Source: Streptomyces pactum (GTDB lineage Bacteria; Actinomycetota; Actinomycetes; Streptomycetales; Streptomycetaceae). Taken from it: a stretch of DNA of 64,000 nucleotides. Positions 48,032 to 58,125 of the stretch are shown here, in pieces. Below the pieces are notes generated by a model. The model was given only the letters and a program-made list of their open reading frames with translations, had not been told where the DNA came from and ran no database searches. Position 1 is the first letter of the stretch, and each line of letters opens with the position of its first letter. The stretch is from positions 1,736,001 through 1,800,000 of the forward strand of contig NZ_CP019724.1 in NCBI RefSeq assembly GCF_002005225.1. The letters are read 5' to 3'. A program made the translations under genes and the position numbers.

Positions 48032-48922
48032 ATGAGCACCCTTCCCAAGGTCGCCTGGATCGGTCTCGGCATCATGGGATCCCCCATGTCGGAGAACCTG
48101 ATCAAGGCGGGTTACCAGGTCACCGGCTTCACGCTGGAGCAGGAGAAGCTGGACCGTCTGTCCGCCGCCGGCGGCACCGCGGCCGGCTCGATCGCCGAGG
48201 CCGTGCGCGACGCGGACGTCGTGGTCACCATGGTGCCCGCGTCCCCGCAGGTCGAGGCCATCGCGTACGGCCCCGACGGCATCCTGGAGAACGCGAAGTC
48301 CGGCGCGCTGCTGGTCGACATGTCCTCGATCACCCCGCAGACCTCGGTCGACCTGGCGAAGGCCGCGAAGGACAAGGGCATCCGCGTCCTGGACGCCCCC
48401 GTCTCCGGCGGCGAGGCCGGCGCCGTCGAGGCCGTGCTGTCCATCATGGTCGGCGGCGAGCAGGCCGACTTCGACGAGGCCAGGCCGCTGCTGGAGACGC
48501 TCGGCAAGACCATCGTGCTGTGCGGCCCGCACGGCTCGGGCCAGACCGTCAAGGCCGCCAACCAGCTCATCGTCGCCGTGAACATCCAGGCGTGCGCCGA
48601 GGCCGTGGTCTTCCTGGAGAAGTCGGGCGTGGACCTCAAGGCCGCCCTCGACGTCCTCAACGGCGGACTGGCGGGCTCCACCGTGCTGACGCGGAAGAAG
48701 GACAACTTCCTCGACCGCGACTTCAAACCGGGCTTCCGCATCGACCTGCACCACAAGGACATGGGCATCGTCACCGACGCCGCCCGCAACGTCGGCGCCG
48801 CGCTTCCGGTGGGCGCCGTGGTGGCCCAGCTCGTCGCGTCGCTGCGCGCCCAGGGCGACGGCGGCCTGGACCACTCGGCCCTGCTGCGGGCCGTGGAGCG
48901 CCTCTCCGGCGCCCAGGTCTGA
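48032..48922 (+). CDS. glxR: 2-hydroxy-3-oxopropionate (tartronate semialdehyde) reductase
   Basis: 296-aa beta-hydroxyacid dehydrogenase. The NAD(P) motif is VAWIGLGIMGSPMSENLIKA, the substrate loop DAPVSGGEAGAV, and the catalytic Lys region CGPHGSGQTVKAANQLIVA. It reduces tartronate semialdehyde to D-glycerate, following the carboligase reaction encoded at 52,067-53,851. It is in one transcript with hyi and presumably under the TTCCG-N5-CGGAA site. Confidence 0.92.
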   Translation: MSTLPKVAWIGLGIMGSPMSENLIKAGYQVTGFTLEQEKLDRLSAAGGTAAGSIAEAVRDADVVVTMVPASPQVEAIAYGPDGILENAKSGALLVDMSSITPQTSVDLAKAAKDKGIRVLDAPVSGGEAGAVEAVLSIMVGGEQADFDEARPLLETLGKTIVLCGPHGSGQTVKAANQLIVAVNIQACAEAVVFLEKSGVDLKAALDVLNGGLAGSTVLTRKKDNFLDRDFKPGFRIDLHHKDMGIVTDAARNVGAALPVGAVVAQLVASLRAQGDGGLDHSALLRAVERLSGAQV

Positions 48923-49030
48923 CCGCGGGCACCCCATGAGACCTCCGGGTGGCGCCGTCGCTGACACCTGTCCCGTCGCGCCCGAGCGGCGGCGCCGCCC
49001 GGAACCCGGCTCAACGAACCGCCGATGAAC

Positions 49031-49048
49031 TTCAACAAACTGTTGACG
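49031..49048. promoter_or_regulatory. Palindromic operator before the catalase gene, same as uricase site
   Basis: TTCAACAAACTGTTGACG is the exact reverse complement of the 18-mer at 46287-46304, with the perfect 6-3-6 core at 49032-49046. It lies 74 nt upstream of the catalase ATG. Confidence 0.78.
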
Positions 49049-49077
49049 TTCCATCGCCCCAAATCTAGGCTCCACGA

Positions 49078-49097
49078 AGCGGAAACAAGTTTCCGCT
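49078..49097. promoter_or_regulatory. 20-bp perfect palindrome in the catalase leader
   Basis: AGCGGAAACAAGTTTCCGCT is a perfect 9-2-9 inverted repeat, 25 nt upstream of the catalase start. It may be a second operator or an RNA hairpin in the leader. It contains CGGAAA and TTTCCG arms in the opposite order to the hyi and gcl sites. Confidence 0.65.
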
Positions 49098-49121
49098 GAC
49101 CCCTCGCACGGAAGGTCCCCG

Positions 49122-50600
49122 ATGTCGCAGCGCGTGCTCACGACGCGGACTCTCACCACGGAGTCCGGCGCCCCGGTCGCAGACAACCAGAACTCCGCCT
49201 CCGCCGGCATCGGCGGTCCCCTCCTCATCCAGGACCAGCACCTGCTGGAGAAGCTCGCCCGCTTCAACCGCGAGCGCATCCCGGAGCGCGTGGTGCACGC
49301 CCGCGGCTCCGGCGCCTACGGCCACTTCGAGGTGACCGACGACGTCACCGGCTTCACGCACGCCGACTTCCTGAGCACCGTCGGCAAGCGCACCGAGGTC
49401 TTCCTGCGCTTCTCCACCGTGGCCGACTCGCTGGGCGGCGCGGACGCGGTCCGCGACCCGCGCGGCTTCGCGCTGAAGTTCTACACCGAGGAGGGCAACT
49501 ACGACCTCGTCGGCAACAACACCCCGGTGTTCTTCATCAAGGACCCGATCAAGTTCCCCGACTTCATCCACTCGCAGAAGCGCGACCCGTTCTCGGGCCG
49601 CCAGGAGCCGGACAACGTCTGGGACTTCTGGGCGCACTCCCCCGAGGCCACGCACCAGGTGACCTGGCTGATGGGCGACCGCGGCATCCCGGCGTCGTAC
49701 CGCCACATGGACGGCTTCGGCTCGCACACCTACCAGTGGACGAACGGCAAGGGCGAGTCCTTCTTCGTCAAGTACCACTTCAAGACGGACCAGGGCATCC
49801 GCTGTCTGACCGCCGACCAGGCCGCGGAGCTCGCGGGCCAGGACCCGACCTCGCACCAGACGGACCTGGTGCAGGCGATCGAGCGGGGCGTGTACCCGTC
49901 CTGGACGCTGCACGTGCAGCTCATGCCGGTGGCCGAGGCCGCGAACTACCGCTTCAACCCCTTCGACGTGACCAAGGTGTGGCCGCACGCCGACTACCCG
50001 CTCAAGCGGGTGGGCCGGCTGGTGCTGGACCGCAACCCGGACAACGTCTTCGCCGAGGTCGAGCAGGCCGCGTTCTCCCCGAACAACTTCGTTCCGGGCA
50101 TCGGCCCCTCCCCCGACAAGATGCTCCAGGGCCGGCTGTTCGCCTACGCGGACGCGCACCGCTACCGCCTGGGCGTCAACCACACCCAGCTCGCGGTGAA
50201 CGCCCCGAAGGCGGTGCCCGGCGGCGCGGACAACTACGGCCGCGACGGCCTCATGGCCTCCCACTCGCGGGGCCGGGACGCCAAGAACTACGAGCCGAAC
50301 TCGTACGACGGCCCGGTCGAGACCGGCCGTCCGCTGGCGGCCCCGCTCGCGGTGTCCGGCCACACCGGCACCCACGCGGCGCCGCAGCACACCAAGGACG
50401 ACGACTTCCTCCAGGCCGGTGAGCTGTACCGCCTGATGTCCGAGGACGAGAGGAAGCGCCTGATCGCGAACATCGCCGGCGGCCTGTCCCAGGTCTCCCG
50501 GGGCGACGTGGTCGAGAAGAACCTCGCGCACTTCCACGCCGCCGACACCGAGTACGGCAGGCGCGTGGAGGAGGCGGTCCGCGCCCTGCGCGAGGACTGA
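49122..50600 (+). CDS. Monofunctional haem catalase, small-subunit type
   Basis: 492 aa. Clade motifs are [21 protein letters not shown] with the catalytic His in [24 protein letters not shown] with the essential Asn region, and the proximal haem Tyr in [15 protein letters not shown]. It removes H2O2 in the cytoplasm. It is located within the purine/glyoxylate island and shares an 18-mer operator with the uricase operon, which produces H2O2. The length is that of small-subunit catalases. Confidence 0.93.
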   Translation: MSQRVLTTRTLTTESGAPVADNQNSASAGIGGPLLIQDQHLLEKLARFNRERIPERVVHARGSGAYGHFEVTDDVTGFTHADFLSTVGKRTEVFLRFSTVADSLGGADAVRDPRGFALKFYTEEGNYDLVGNNTPVFFIKDPIKFPDFIHSQKRDPFSGRQEPDNVWDFWAHSPEATHQVTWLMGDRGIPASYRHMDGFGSHTYQWTNGKGESFFVKYHFKTDQGIRCLTADQAAELAGQDPTSHQTDLVQAIERGVYPSWTLHVQLMPVAEAANYRFNPFDVTKVWPHADYPLKRVGRLVLDRNPDNVFAEVEQAAFSPNNFVPGIGPSPDKMLQGRLFAYADAHRYRLGVNHTQLAVNAPKAVPGGADNYGRDGLMASHSRGRDAKNYEPNSYDGPVETGRPLAAPLAVSGHTGTHAAPQHTKDDDFLQAGELYRLMSEDERKRLIANIAGGLSQVSRGDVVEKNLAHFHAADTEYGRRVEEAVRALRED

Positions 50601-51057
50601 CGCAAGGCTCGCGCACGGGACCCGGCGGGGAGGCCGGGACCGTGTGCGCGGCCCGCGCAGGCACCGGAGCGGCCCGGATGAGGGGTGACCGCCCGGGGAC
50701 TGCGCGGGCAGGGCGAGGACCGCGGCGGCCTGCGAGCCAGTGCGGTGGTGAAGGGCCCGGGGGCTTCTCCTACGACCTGAGGGGAGAGGCGTTCCGGACC
50801 CGTCGCACCGCCGCGGTCCCAGCCACCACCCGCCCCTTGCGCGAAAGGGGCCCCAGAACTCCGTCCGGCGGCGCGAACGACCTGTCGCGCCCAGCCTCGC
50901 GCCGTCGGACGGACACCACGTGACAGCACCTGACAGCACGTGAAGAAGCCTCACCGGCCGCGGAGCGCCGGATGCGGACGGTCCCGCATCCGGCGCTCCG
51001 CGGTGTTCGCCCCGGCGCCGGGGTGCGGATCGCGCGTCCGCGCAGCAGCCTGGAGAC
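50601..51057. other. Gene-free stretch ending in a strong hairpin
   Basis: A GC-rich imperfect hairpin at about 50,609-50,653 may terminate the catalase transcript. A much stronger hairpin at 50960-51001 has an 18-bp perfect stem (GCGGAGCGCCGGATGCGG with its complement). No gene ends there on either strand. Open frames in the interval show no family features. Confidence 0.6.
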
Positions 51058-51309
51058 ATGGCAATGGCGCACCCGTCCGAGCACCCGCACATCGTCGTCC
51101 ACTCCCCCGCCCTCGACGGATCCCGCCGGGTCACCTCCGGCGAGGAGACCCTGGGCGTCGCCTCGCACGTCGACGACGTCGCCGAGCTGCTGCGGCTGGC
51201 CGACCTGTACGTGACCGACGTGGAGGACAGCGAGCTGGTCGAGTGGCAGGGCGGCGGCCCGGACGACTGGCCGGGACTGCACGAACACCATGAGCACCAC
51301 GGGGGCTGA
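51058..51309 (+). CDS. Small conserved hypothetical protein
   Basis: 83 aa from ATG 51058. It is acidic, with VHSPALDGSRRVTSGEETLG, then ASHVDDVAELLRLADL and a His-rich C-terminal tail (HEHHEHH). I know similar short proteins only as Streptomyces hypotheticals. The tail could bind metal. A clear ribosome-binding site is not obvious upstream, but the codon use is coding-like. Confidence 0.6.
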   Translation: MAMAHPSEHPHIVVHSPALDGSRRVTSGEETLGVASHVDDVAELLRLADLYVTDVEDSELVEWQGGGPDDWPGLHEHHEHHGG

Positions 51310-51376
51310 ACGCGCGTAGGCGCCCCCGGCAGCGGGCACAACCCGGGGCACACGGGGTGCTCTCGGGGGTGGTCTC

Positions 51377-51988
51377 ATGGACGACGACAGGACGGTCCGT
51401 CTCGCACCGCACGAGGTGGCACTGCTGCGCGGCGGCCCCCGTGCCGCCGTGACGGTCTGCGTGGTGGACCTGTACCTGCGGGGCGCCGTCGACGCCGGCC
51501 CGCCGGGCACCGTACGCGCCCTGTCGTCGGCGCCCGGGGCGGCCGCGGTCCCCCTGCCGCCCCTGGCGGAGGCGGTGCGCGGGTGCCTCCACGAGCCCCT
51601 CGCGCCACGGCGGCTGACCCGGCACCCGGACGTCCGCCTGGCGGTGGCGCTGATGCGGATCCCCCTGGCGGAAGCGGGCTTGCTGCGCTACCCGCTGCTC
51701 GGTCCGACCCGTGCCGCCCGTCGCCGGGTGCGAGCCCTCCGGGAGGCGCACCCGCTGCCCGCGAGCCGGCGCGGTCTGACGGCCGACGACAGGCTGCTCG
51801 CCGTCGCCCTGCACGACGTGGCCGCCCTGCGCGTCCTGCTGCCCCGCTTCGCTCTGCGGGCCGGGCTCACCGACCGGGTGGAGGTGGCGGACAAGGGCCT
51901 GCTCAAGCACGCCCGGCCGGAACGCGGAAGCGGCCCGGGAGGCGGCATGGCGTACTACTGCGGCGGAGGCGGCGGGGGCGGGGACTGA
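51377..51988 (+). CDS. TIGR04222-like protein with C-terminal Gly/Cys tail
   Basis: 203 aa. LAPHEVALLRGGPRAAVTVC at the N-terminus matches the start of the actinobacterial TIGR04222 family. The protein ends in AYYCGGGGGGGD, the Gly-rich tail with Cys typical of that family. The usual membrane segments are weak or absent, so this may be a soluble short version. The function of the family is unknown. A convergent terminator follows at 52016-52048. Confidence 0.7.
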   Translation: MDDDRTVRLAPHEVALLRGGPRAAVTVCVVDLYLRGAVDAGPPGTVRALSSAPGAAAVPLPPLAEAVRGCLHEPLAPRRLTRHPDVRLAVALMRIPLAEAGLLRYPLLGPTRAARRRVRALREAHPLPASRRGLTADDRLLAVALHDVAALRVLLPRFALRAGLTDRVEVADKGLLKHARPERGSGPGGGMAYYCGGGGGGGD

Positions 51989-52015
51989 GCGGGAGCCCGC
52001 GGCAGGGCACGCGAA

Positions 52016-52048
52016 AGAGCGGCCCGTTCGTCGGGAACGGGCCGCTCT
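52016..52048. terminator. Convergent terminator before gcl
   Basis: A 14-bp perfect stem, AGAGCGGCCCGTTC with its complement at 52035-52048 and a 5-nt loop, lies between convergent genes. Confidence 0.85.
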
Positions 52049-52066
52049 CGGCGTACCGCGTACGGG

Positions 52067-53851
<1,785 letters not shown>

Positions 53852-53922
53852 CGAGTACTCCTGCTCCGGCTGTCGGATTCGCACTACCGTCGCGCCCCGC
53901 GGTGAGCTTCTTCCGTAGCAAC

Positions 53923-53937
53923 TTCCGTATAGCGAAA
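53923..53937. promoter_or_regulatory. TTCCG-N5-type operator before gcl
   Basis: TTCCGTATAGCGAAA matches the hyi site (TTCCG-N5-CGGAA) except for one base in the right arm. An extra TTCCGTAG half-site begins at 53911. It could also affect the divergent gene at 53,999. Confidence 0.62.
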
Positions 53938-53998
53938 TTTATTTTCTACGATCTGGAAGTAATGTAAGTGGGCGGCCGAGGGCCGTCAAGAGAGGACG

Positions 53999-54685
53999 AT
54001 GGGGGTCATGTCCGAGACCATCTCGGTGTGCTGCGCCGCCTGCGGGCGCCGGCACCGCTACACGGCACCGTCGTACCCCTGCGCGTGCGGCGCGCCCGTC
54101 GCCCCGGAGCTCGATCCGCGCGGGACCGCGACCGAGGTCACCCACCGGACCTGGGACGAGGAGTGGATCGGCGTGCGCTGCGCGGCCTGCGGGACCGAGA
54201 GCCGGTGGCCGCGGCCGGAGCTGGGCTGCTCGTGCGGGACCGTGCTGTGCGTGCCGGTGGACGGCGCGGCCACCGGCCGGTCCGGGCGCGCCCCCGGGTC
54301 ACGGGTCCCCGCCCATCGGGCCGTCCCGGTCAGGACCGCCCGCGACGCGGTCACCGCCGCCGTCCTGTATCTGCGCGGGCTGGGCCACCGGGACGTCCGG
54401 CGCGCCGAGCAGCGGCCCATGTCCGGCATCGGGCTGGCCGCGCCCGGCATCGTCGTCCAGGTGGACCCGACGGTGGGCCCGGCCTCGGTGCGGGACGTGG
54501 AGTGCCTGTGGCTGACCGCCATGGCGGAGTCCGCGGACTGCGTCTACTTCTCCCTCGCCGGGTACGCCGAGGAGGCGCGGGCCCGGGCCGGTGCGCTGGG
54601 CGTCCCGCTCTTCGTCCTCGACCCCGGGGGTGTGCCGCGCCCGGTCAACGCGCCGGCCGTGGCGCTGGACGCCACGGCCGGCTGA
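53999..54685 (+). CDS. Zinc-ribbon protein with Mrr-like (restriction-endonuclease-fold) domain
   Basis: 228 aa from ATG 53999 (ATG 54008 possible). The N-terminal half has Cys pairs CCAACGRRHRY, CACG and CAACGTES plus GCSCG, that is, two probable zinc ribbons. The C-terminal half, with AAVLYLRGLGHRDVRR, IVVQVDPTVGPASVRDVECL and GVPLFVLDPGGVPRPVN, looks like a degenerate PD-(D/E)xK restriction-endonuclease fold as in Mrr-type proteins; similar proteins are common Streptomyces hypotheticals. Catalytic residues are not all evident. It is divergent from gcl. Confidence 0.62.
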   Translation: MGVMSETISVCCAACGRRHRYTAPSYPCACGAPVAPELDPRGTATEVTHRTWDEEWIGVRCAACGTESRWPRPELGCSCGTVLCVPVDGAATGRSGRAPGSRVPAHRAVPVRTARDAVTAAVLYLRGLGHRDVRRAEQRPMSGIGLAAPGIVVQVDPTVGPASVRDVECLWLTAMAESADCVYFSLAGYAEEARARAGALGVPLFVLDPGGVPRPVNAPAVALDATAG

Positions 54686-54703
54686 CCTCTCACCAGGCGC
54701 GGC

Positions 54704-56332
54704 CTACGCGCCGTACCGCTCCCGCAGCTCGATCTTGCGCACCTTCCCGGAGACGGTCATCGGGAAGGAGCCGAGGAGCTGGAGGCGGCTGGGCACCTTG
54801 TAGTGGGCCAACTGCCCGTCGCAGTAGGCGCGCAGCTCCTCCAGGGTGAGCGGGTCGGCCGCGTCGCGCGGGACGACGCAGGCCAGGACCTCCTCGCCGT
54901 AGCGCTCGTGCGGCACGCCGACGACCTGGACGTCCGCGATCTTCGGGTGGGCGTAGAGGAACTCCTCGACCTCGCGCGGGTAGATGTTCTCGCCGCCCCG
55001 GATGATCATGTCCTTGATGCGGCCGACGATCTCGACGTACCCGTCCTCGCGCATCACCGCGAGGTCCCCGGTGTGCATCCAGCGGCCCGCGTCGATCGCC
55101 TCGGCGGTCTTCTCGGGCTCCTCCCAGTAGCCGAGCATCACGCTGTAGCCGCGGGTGCACAGCTCGCCCGCGTCGCCGCGCGGCAGGGTCACGCCGGTCA
55201 CCGGGTCGACGACCTTGACCTCGATGTGGGGCAGGACCCGGCCGACGGTGCCGGTGCGGTGTTCGAGGTCGTCGTCCATCCGGGTCTGCAGGGAGACCGG
55301 GGAGGTCTCGGTCATGCCGTAGCAGATGGAGACCTCCTCCATGTGCATCTCGGCGACCACCCGCTTCATGACCTCCACCGGACAGGGCGAGCCCGCCATG
55401 ATGCCGGTGCGCAGGGAGGTGAGGTCGTAGGAGGCGAAGCCGGGGAGGTTCAGCTCCGCGATGAACATGGTCGGGACGCCGTACAGGGACGTGCACCGCT
55501 CCCGCTGTACCGCCTCCAGCGTGGCCGCCGGTTCGAAGGACGGGCCGGGGATGACGATGCAGGCGGCGTGCGAGGTGGCGCCCAGGTTGCCCATGACCAT
55601 GCCGAAGCAGTGGTAGAAGGGGACGGGCAGACAGACCCGGTCCTGCTCCGTGTAGCCGACCGTACGGCCCACCCAGTAGCCGTTGTTGAGGATGTTGTGG
55701 TGGGAGAGGGTGGCGCCCTTCGGGAAGCCGGTCGTGCCCGAGGTGTACTGGATGTTGACCGGGTCGTCGCAGCTCAGCTCGGCGGCGGCCGCCGCCAGCC
55801 GCTCCCGCGGCACCGAGGCCGCGCCCGCCGTCAGCGCGTCCCAGGACGGGTCGCCGATGTAGACGGTCTCCCGCAGCGCGGGGCACCTGACGCGGACCTG
55901 CTCCACGATCGCCCGGTAGTCGCTGCTCTTGTGGGACAGGGACGCGATCAGCACGGTGATGCCGGACTGCCCGAGCACGTATTCCAGCTCGTGCGCCCGG
56001 TAGGCCGGGTTGACGTTGACCATGACGGCGCCGATGCGGGCGGTGGCGTACTGGACGAGGACCCACTCGGGGCAGTTGACCGCCCAGATGCCGACCCGGT
56101 CGCCCTTGGTGACGCCCTTCGCCAGCAGTCCGCGCGCCACCTCGTCGACCGCGGCGCCGAACTCGGCGTAGGTCCAGCGCCGCCCGGACGGTACGTCGAC
56201 CAGGGCGTCGCGGTCCGGATGCGCGGCGACCGCGCGGTCGAGGTTGGCGCCGATGGTGTCGCCGAGGAGCGGGGTGGTGCCGGTGCCGTGGGCGTACGAC
56301 GCCTGCGGCGAGCGCGGCGGTCGCGAAGTCAC
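54704..56332 (-). CDS. Acyl-CoA synthetase, FadD-like
   Basis: 542-aa AMP-forming ligase. The P-loop is IQYTSGTTGFPKGATLSHHN, the A5 region YGMTETSPVS, the A7/A8 region MHTGDLAVMREDGYVEIVGR with GGENIYPREVEEF, and the terminal Lys is in MTVSGKVRKIELRE. It is likely a medium- or long-chain fatty acyl-CoA synthetase. The GTG start overlaps the stop of the upstream synthetase gene as GTGA. The two form an operon divergent from a GAF-LuxR regulator. It has no carrier or starter-loading features that would connect it with the NRPS cluster 25 kb away. Confidence 0.86.
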   Translation of the reverse strand: MTSRPPRSPQASYAHGTGTTPLLGDTIGANLDRAVAAHPDRDALVDVPSGRRWTYAEFGAAVDEVARGLLAKGVTKGDRVGIWAVNCPEWVLVQYATARIGAVMVNVNPAYRAHELEYVLGQSGITVLIASLSHKSSDYRAIVEQVRVRCPALRETVYIGDPSWDALTAGAASVPRERLAAAAAELSCDDPVNIQYTSGTTGFPKGATLSHHNILNNGYWVGRTVGYTEQDRVCLPVPFYHCFGMVMGNLGATSHAACIVIPGPSFEPAATLEAVQRERCTSLYGVPTMFIAELNLPGFASYDLTSLRTGIMAGSPCPVEVMKRVVAEMHMEEVSICYGMTETSPVSLQTRMDDDLEHRTGTVGRVLPHIEVKVVDPVTGVTLPRGDAGELCTRGYSVMLGYWEEPEKTAEAIDAGRWMHTGDLAVMREDGYVEIVGRIKDMIIRGGENIYPREVEEFLYAHPKIADVQVVGVPHERYGEEVLACVVPRDAADPLTLEELRAYCDGQLAHYKVPSRLQLLGSFPMTVSGKVRKIELRERYGA

Positions 56333-58002
56333 CGGAAGTCCTCCTCGCGGTACTCGTTCGCGGAACCGGCCGCCGTGGCCTCGCGCAGCTCGACGCGGCG
56401 GATCTTGCCGGAGACGGTCTTGGGGAGCTCGCCGAACTCCAGGCGGCGGATGCGCTTGTAGGGGGCGAGGGTCTCCCGGGAGTGCTCGAACAGCACCTTC
56501 GCGGTGTCCGGGCCCGGCTCCCAGCCCGCCGCCGGCACGACGTAGGCCTTCGGCACCGCGAGGCGCAGTGCGTCCGGTGCGGGCACGACCGCGGCCTCGG
56601 CGACCGCCTCGTGCTCCAGCAGCGCGCTCTCCAGCTCGAACGGGGAGATCTTGTAGTCGGACGCCTTGAAGACGTCGTCGGCGCGGCCGACGTAGGTGAG
56701 GTAGCCGTCGGCGTCGCGGGCGCCGATGTCGCCGGTGCGGTAGTAGCCGCCGGCCATCGCCTCGGCGGTGCGGTCGGGGTCGCCGTGGTAGCCGGTCATC
56801 AGGCCGACGGGACGGTCGGACAGGTCCAGGGCGATCTCGCCCTCGTCGGCGCCGGGCGCGCCGGTGACCGGGTCGAGGAGTGCGACGCGGTAGCCGGGGC
56901 TGGGGCGGCCCATGGAGCCGGTCTTCAGCACCTGGCCGGGGCTGTTGGCGACCTGGACGGCGGTCTCCGTCTGCCCGAAGCCGTCCCGGATGGTCCGGCC
57001 CCAGGAGCGGCGGACCTGTTCGATCACCTCGGGGTTCAGCGGCTCACCGGCGGCGACGACCTCGCGCGGCGGGGTGGCGAGCTGGGTCAGGTCGGCCTGG
57101 ATGAGCATGCGCCACACGGTCGGCGGGGCGCAGAAGGTGGTCACCCGGGCCCGGTCCATCTCGGCCATCAGCCGGACCGCGTCGAACCGGGTGTAGTTGT
57201 AGAGGAAGACGGTCGCCTCGGCGTTCCACGGTGCGAACAGGTTCGACCAGGCGTGCTTGGCCCAGCCGGGCGAGGAGATGTTCAGGTGGATGTCGCCGGG
57301 CTTCAGCCCGATCCAGTACATGGTCGCCAGGTGCCCGACGGGGTACGACACGTGGGTGTGCTCGACCAGCTTGGGCCGGGCGGTCGTGCCCGAGGTGAAG
57401 TACAGCATCAGCGGGTCGCCGGCGGCGGTCGGGCCGTCGGGCGTGAAGGTGCCGGAGGCGGCGTGGGCGTCCTCGTACGCCTGCCAGCCGGGTGCCGTCG
57501 TGCCGCCGACCGCGACGCGCGTGTAGTCGCCGGGCACGTCGGAGAACTTGGCGGTGTCCTCGGCCCGCACGACGACGTGCTTCACCCGGCCGCGGTCGAC
57601 GCGGTCGCGCAGGTCGGCGGGGCCGAGCAGGGGGGTGGCCGGAATGACGACGGCGCGCAGCTTCATCGCGGCGAGCGCGGTCTCCCACAGTTCGGCCTGG
57701 TTGCCGAGCATGACGAGGACGCGGTCCCCGGGGCCGACGCCCCACTCGCGCAGCCGGTTCGCCACGCGGTTCGAGCGGGCGGACATCTCGGCGAAGGAGA
57801 CCCGGACCTCGGAGCCGTCCTCCTCGACGATGTGCAGGGCGGTGCGCTCGTTGCCGTCGGCGAGGGCGTCGAACCAGTCCAGCGCCCAGTTGAAGTACTC
57901 GGGCCGGGGCCACCGGAACCCCTCGTAGGCGGCGGTGTAGTCCTCGCGGTGTTCCAGCAGGAAGTCCCGTGCGCTGCGGAACAGCTCCGTGGCCGTCGTC
58001 AT
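56329..58002 (-). CDS. Acyl-CoA synthetase, acetyl-CoA synthetase-like
   Basis: 557 aa from ATG 58002 with GGAGGA upstream. AMP-binding motifs are MLYFTSGTTARPKLVEHTH, GFGQTETAVQVANSPGQVLK and YYRTGDIGARDADGYLTYVGR with DDVFKASDYKISPFELESAL, and the terminal Lys in KTVSGKIRRVELRE. Sequence style is that of medium-chain (AcsM) and benzoate/acetate-type CoA ligases. It is the first gene of the two-synthetase operon; a perfect palindrome at 58074-58089 lies in the intergenic region shared with the regulator gene. Confidence 0.86.
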   Translation of the reverse strand: MTTATELFRSARDFLLEHREDYTAAYEGFRWPRPEYFNWALDWFDALADGNERTALHIVEEDGSEVRVSFAEMSARSNRVANRLREWGVGPGDRVLVMLGNQAELWETALAAMKLRAVVIPATPLLGPADLRDRVDRGRVKHVVVRAEDTAKFSDVPGDYTRVAVGGTTAPGWQAYEDAHAASGTFTPDGPTAAGDPLMLYFTSGTTARPKLVEHTHVSYPVGHLATMYWIGLKPGDIHLNISSPGWAKHAWSNLFAPWNAEATVFLYNYTRFDAVRLMAEMDRARVTTFCAPPTVWRMLIQADLTQLATPPREVVAAGEPLNPEVIEQVRRSWGRTIRDGFGQTETAVQVANSPGQVLKTGSMGRPSPGYRVALLDPVTGAPGADEGEIALDLSDRPVGLMTGYHGDPDRTAEAMAGGYYRTGDIGARDADGYLTYVGRADDVFKASDYKISPFELESALLEHEAVAEAAVVPAPDALRLAVPKAYVVPAAGWEPGPDTAKVLFEHSRETLAPYKRIRRLEFGELPKTVSGKIRRVELREATAAGSANEYREEDFR

Positions 58003-58073
58003 CTGTCCTCCTCGGTGCCGGACCTTGCCGGGCGGCTGGGTGCCATCGTCTAATCCGTGATGCGGGTCTCACT

Positions 58074-58089
58074 ACCCCCGAACGGGGGT
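58074..58089. promoter_or_regulatory. Perfect palindrome between synthetase operon and regulator
   Basis: ACCCCCGAACGGGGGT is a perfect 7-2-7 inverted repeat in the intergenic region between the acyl-CoA synthetase gene and the divergent GAF-LuxR gene. It is a natural operator for that regulator and would lie inside the coding region if the regulator began at 58060. Confidence 0.62.
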
Positions 58090-58125
58090 GTGCGCCCCGG
58101 ACGGGTGCGAGGGAGGACGGAACCA

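Noticed and set aside
50642..50923. 93-codon open frame after the catalase gene
   Set aside because: No ribosome-binding site, low-complexity Arg/Ala/Gly composition and no family resemblance.
54704..58002. AMP ligases as the missing starter-loading enzymes of the NRPS cluster
   Set aside because: Both have typical fatty or acetyl CoA-synthetase features, form their own operon with a local regulator, lack a Zur-type box and lie about 25 kb away beyond housekeeping genes.
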